Of a stretch of DNA of 7,630 bases, positions 5,090-7,630 are shown in pieces. Below the pieces are notes generated by a model, which ran no database searches, was not told where the DNA came from, and was given only the letters and a program-made list of their open reading frames with translations. The first letter of the stretch is position 1. Each line of letters opens with the position of its first letter. Source of the stretch: an uncultured Saprospiraceae bacterium (GTDB lineage Bacteria > Bacteroidota > Bacteroidia > Chitinophagales > Saprospiraceae); contig CALMIT010000066.1 in assembly GCA_937864255.1 (NCBI GenBank), positions 1 through 7,630 on the forward strand. Reading direction: 5' to 3'. Both the position numbers and the translations under genes were made by a program.

Positions 5090-6622
5090 ATGAACTACAC
5101 TTACACTACTACCCTGTTACTCTTTTTTTGTTTGCTTCCCGCTTTTTCATTCGCTCAAAATTTAAAAATCGTTTACGACGCCCAATCGGGCGCGATTAAT
5201 TATTATGACGGCGACGATCAATTGTCAAAACCCTGCGTAAAAAAGGGCGGCACAATCGAACTCTCCGTGACCAATTACAACAATTATCTCTACGACGTTG
5301 ACATCCGGGAAACGCATGAAAAATTGAAATTTGGTACGACAGACAATGCGTGGGGAAAGATTTTGGAGGGCGCCGGGCTGACTAATTTATTGCCTGTGCC
5401 GAGTGATGCAGATGCAGATGGAGTGATAGATTTTATTGAGACGGAAGCATTGCCGGCCGGCAGGTCGGAAACAGAAATGAGAATTTGGTATTTGAAACAG
5501 GAAGCAGAAACAAAGCTGAATAAAATCCACAATCTCGAAGACAAGTTTCAACAGACCGGGCAGCAGATAGGCGCTTTTGAGAAAAAAGAACAATTTCAGG
5601 CGATTGCTTTGCAGGAAATTGAAAAACTGAAAATGAATCCTCATTTGCCTCCTCAAAAAATCAAAACCTACGCGCTCGACATTATTGAAAACGGACTTGA
5701 AATTTATAATAATCCCGACGTCAGCGTGGACCAGGTGCTGCGCGCCAACGACGGCGTGACACAACTGACTGATATTCAGTCCGTTCACAGCAAAACCACA
5801 GATGATTACGAATTGGAACTGGCGCAATTGCGGCAGGTAAATTCCGAACTGGTCAACCTCGCCCCGAGCAATCCCGAACTGGTCAATTTGTATTTTGAAA
5901 TGGAAAAAACCTTTCTAACTTCCTCCACCGTTTTGAACAAATCCAGCCTGACGAACCAAAAACTGGACGACCTGATGGAAGTTGCAAAAGCCAAAAATCC
6001 GCAGGAAATCCTCGATATTTTTTATGAATTCCAGGCAATCCGGGCGAATGATTTTAAAACCGTTTACCACGCCGAAGGCGAAGAGGATTTGGTGATTTTT
6101 GACTTGACCTTCGCACTCAAACAAGAGGCGCAAAGCTCGGGGGCAAAAGAGGAAATCAAACTCTCGCCCATCAAAGTGCCCGTGTACGGCGGGCTTAAAA
6201 TGAATGCCAGCATCGGCATCAGCTTCGGACAGTTTTTTAAAGCGCCGGAGTCGTTTTACGTGCGCGACTCCGCCATTCTGGCACAAAAGGAAGACCGCTT
6301 CACGCCTATGGTTACTTCATTTTTACATTTTTACCAGCAGGGGCGCAAGCCTTTCACTGTCGGCGGTTCGCTGGGCGTCGGCGTTCCGGTCGGAGGCGAA
6401 TTGGGTTTTCAATCCATCAATTTTTTTGTGGGGCCGAGCTTCTTTTTCGGCAGCTCGGAGCGCTTCGTACTGAATCTCGGGCTGATGGGCGGCAAGGTGC
6501 AAAGACTGTCCGCCGGCTACAAAGCGGGCGATTATTTCGACGGTGAGTCCGAATTTATTCCCCTCCACCAACCTTACGAACTTGGCTATTTTGTCGGGCT
6601 GTCGTTTAATGTGGGTAGGTAA
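5090..6622 (+). CDS. Exported protein with EF-hand-type loop, helical middle and barrel-like C-terminus
   Basis: I do not recognise a named family. The 510-residue product starts with a Sec signal peptide (MNYTYTTTLLLFFCLLPAFS, cleavage probably after SFA, near residue 22). Residues about 24-75 look like a beta domain (LKIVYDAQSGAINYYDG, KKGGTIELSVTNYNNYLYDV), a pattern I associate with uncharacterised Bacteroidota envelope proteins. A perfect EF-hand-type loop lies at 106-117 (DADADGVIDFIE). Residues about 125-320 are mostly charged and helical, probably coiled-coil, and include a near-repeat (NSELVNLAPSNPELVNL, 251-267). From about 368 to the end, glycine-rich alternating strands (MNASIGISFGQFF, PFTVGGSLGVGVPVGG, INFFVGPSFFFGSS, FVLNLGLMGGKV, YFVGLSFNVGR) suggest a small outer-membrane barrel or surface beta domain. 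It probably sits in the outer membrane with its N-terminal part in the periplasm. It is likely monocistronic: terminator on the left, convergent gene on the right. Confidence 0.8.
   Translation: MNYTYTTTLLLFFCLLPAFSFAQNLKIVYDAQSGAINYYDGDDQLSKPCVKKGGTIELSVTNYNNYLYDVDIRETHEKLKFGTTDNAWGKILEGAGLTNLLPVPSDADADGVIDFIETEALPAGRSETEMRIWYLKQEAETKLNKIHNLEDKFQQTGQQIGAFEKKEQFQAIALQEIEKLKMNPHLPPQKIKTYALDIIENGLEIYNNPDVSVDQVLRANDGVTQLTDIQSVHSKTTDDYELELAQLRQVNSELVNLAPSNPELVNLYFEMEKTFLTSSTVLNKSSLTNQKLDDLMEVAKAKNPQEILDIFYEFQAIRANDFKTVYHAEGEEDLVIFDLTFALKQEAQSSGAKEEIKLSPIKVPVYGGLKMNASIGISFGQFFKAPESFYVRDSAILAQKEDRFTPMVTSFLHFYQQGRKPFTVGGSLGVGVPVGGELGFQSINFFVGPSFFFGSSERFVLNLGLMGGKVQRLSAGYKAGDYFDGESEFIPLHQPYELGYFVGLSFNVGR
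5405..5440 (+). other. EF-hand-type calcium-binding loop within the exported protein
   Basis: Residues 106-117 read DADADGVIDFIE. Asp occupies loop positions 1, 3, 5 and 9, Gly position 6, Ile position 8 and Glu position 12, which is the canonical EF-hand pattern. Single loops of this kind occur in dockerin-like and thrombospondin type-3-like repeats of extracellular proteins. Calcium binding is inferred from the pattern. The flanks are only weakly helical, so an isolated structural calcium site is more likely than a full EF-hand pair. Confidence 0.55.
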
Positions 6623-6671
6623 GAAAGATAAATAATGTAAATACAGAACAGTTTATATCAATTATGTTTTC

Positions 6672-7630
6672 TTAAATCCAAACGTCTAACCATTTCCCAA
6701 CTTTTTTAGCAGTTAGGTTTTCAGCATCTTTAATATCTTTCTCTGCTTCTACCGGATACCATGTATTTACCCGATAAATTTCATATAGTCCTCTGTTTTT
6801 TTCCGATTTTTTTACTTTTTTAAAATATATTCTGTAAAGTTGTCTATAATATTCAAAGAAGATATCAACTGGCATGTCGTCAGTTTTTAAATGTCCACTT
6901 TTTTCAATTTTTAATAAAATATTATAAAGTGATTCCATTAAAAGCTCTGGTGGTATTTCTGAAAAATGCGACTTATTATCATTGTGTGGTTTTGTTAATT
7001 CCGCATAATGCCTAAAAAGAATATGAATTAAAGAAAATACATCAATATGGAGTTCATTACCACAAAACGTAAGTGAATATATGCTTCTTCCAATATCTTT
7101 AATGATTTTATTTGCCTTTACATAAACCGCTTTTGAACGCCAAATAATTTCTCTTTCACTTTCGTAAATATCTTCTTCTGAAAAACCTCGAGCTTCATGA
7201 TTTTCCCTCATTTTTTTGATCATTTCCTTCGTTTCTTTTCTAATTTCCATGTAAACCTGATCATTAGTCTGTTCTTGGGCATAAATCTTCCTTTTCCAAG
7301 TTTCATAAAATTCGTCTAACGCTATTTCTCGTCTTTGATTAGCTTCTCTATTATAATGCCTATTCATGGTAAACTCTCTATAGTCTTCCGAAAATGGAAT
7401 ATTATGTTTTAGTGCAACGTGATCAAGATAAAGCTCATAGAAACGATAGTCATCACATATTTTATAATTGTGTTTTATTTCTCTATATAATGAATTACAA
7501 AAATATTCTACTTCTTTTTCTGTCATTAATTCACCATTGTTATGTTTATTCATAAGGCTTTCTAAATGCGGAATTCTTGTATCATCTCCTTTAAAAAAAA
7601 TAGGGTAAGCAGATTGCCTTTTTACTTTCG
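6672..7630 (-). CDS. Unknown AT-rich gene, 5' end beyond the right edge
   Basis: I do not recognise this protein. The obvious ATG at 7553 is probably internal. The same frame continues upstream without a stop to the window edge and adds 25 protein-like residues (KVKRQSAYPIFFKGDDTRI, then PHLESL), so at least 318 residues are encoded and the true start is outside. The product is highly charged, rich in Lys, Glu and aromatics, with no signal peptide visible and no membrane segment, so probably cytoplasmic. Residues 80-150 from that ATG look helical. A more conserved-looking core follows: LHIDVFSLIHILFRHYAELTK (169-189), then LYEIYRVNTWYPV (256-268). The His-x-x-x-Arg-His core and the late YR-x-N-T-x-YP strand faintly recall BECR-fold ribonuclease toxins, but this is weak inference. 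Base composition (about 30% GC by eye) is far below that of its neighbours, suggesting horizontal acquisition. The 49-base spacer to the convergent gene on its left (6623-6671) shows no hairpin. Confidence 0.75.
   Translation of the reverse strand, partial: KVKRQSAYPIFFKGDDTRIPHLESLMNKHNNGELMTEKEVEYFCNSLYREIKHNYKICDDYRFYELYLDHVALKHNIPFSEDYREFTMNRHYNREANQRREIALDEFYETWKRKIYAQEQTNDQVYMEIRKETKEMIKKMRENHEARGFSEEDIYESEREIIWRSKAVYVKANKIIKDIGRSIYSLTFCGNELHIDVFSLIHILFRHYAELTKPHNDNKSHFSEIPPELLMESLYNILLKIEKSGHLKTDDMPVDIFFEYYRQLYRIYFKKVKKSEKNRGLYEIYRVNTWYPVEAEKDIKDAENLTAKKVGKWLDVWI

Noticed and set aside
5387..5827. 146-codon minus-strand open frame inside the 510-residue gene
   Set aside because: It lies wholly antisense to a convincing exported-protein gene and has no recognisable features.

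Overview
The window looks like chromosomal DNA of a member of the Bacteroidota, probably near the Saprospiria or Chitinophagia. The reasons are Bacteroidota-type promoter boxes (TAnnTTTG) ahead of genes, almost no Shine-Dalgarno sequences before start codons, several Sec-exported proteins typical of that phylum (a secreted bleomycin-hydrolase-like peptidase, a small protein with a T9SS-sorting-domain-like C-terminus, a presumed outer-membrane barrel protein), and protein-level resemblance to Bacteroidota orotate phosphoribosyltransferase and M42 peptidase. The lineage is inferred; no rRNA or other marker is present.

Left part (1-1219, minus strand): the first codons of an exported protein that runs off the left edge sit 26 bases downstream of a secreted C1B cysteine peptidase gene, probably as one transcription unit. 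A 134-bp divergent spacer (1220-1353) holds a GC-rich hairpin plus T-tract that resembles an attenuator for the peptidase, a candidate promoter for the rightward gene, and an 11-bp palindrome against its start codon. The rightward gene (1354-1848) encodes a two-helix membrane protein with a probable PH-like C-terminal domain. It abuts, stop codon to stop codon, a leftward gene for a small secreted protein (1849-2232), which has a clear promoter in the AT-rich spacer 2233-2459.

Centre (2460-4982): a NUDIX hydrolase (leftward) and pyrE (rightward) diverge from a 31-bp spacer, with a consensus -7 box overlapping the NUDIX start codon. pyrE and an M42 aminopeptidase gene follow closely and end in a strong hairpin terminator, so they are likely an operon. 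This is the housekeeping core: pyrimidine synthesis, nucleotide or nucleotide-signal hydrolysis, and peptide turnover.

Right part (5090-7630): a 510-residue exported protein with a perfect EF-hand-type loop, a long helical middle and a barrel-like C-terminus. It is followed on the opposite strand by a markedly AT-rich gene of unknown function. That gene stays open to the right edge, so its true start lies outside the window. Its composition suggests a horizontally acquired or accessory gene, and it is the best candidate here for something undescribed. I found no CRISPR array, insertion sequence, tRNA or rRNA, and no recognisable complete new system.
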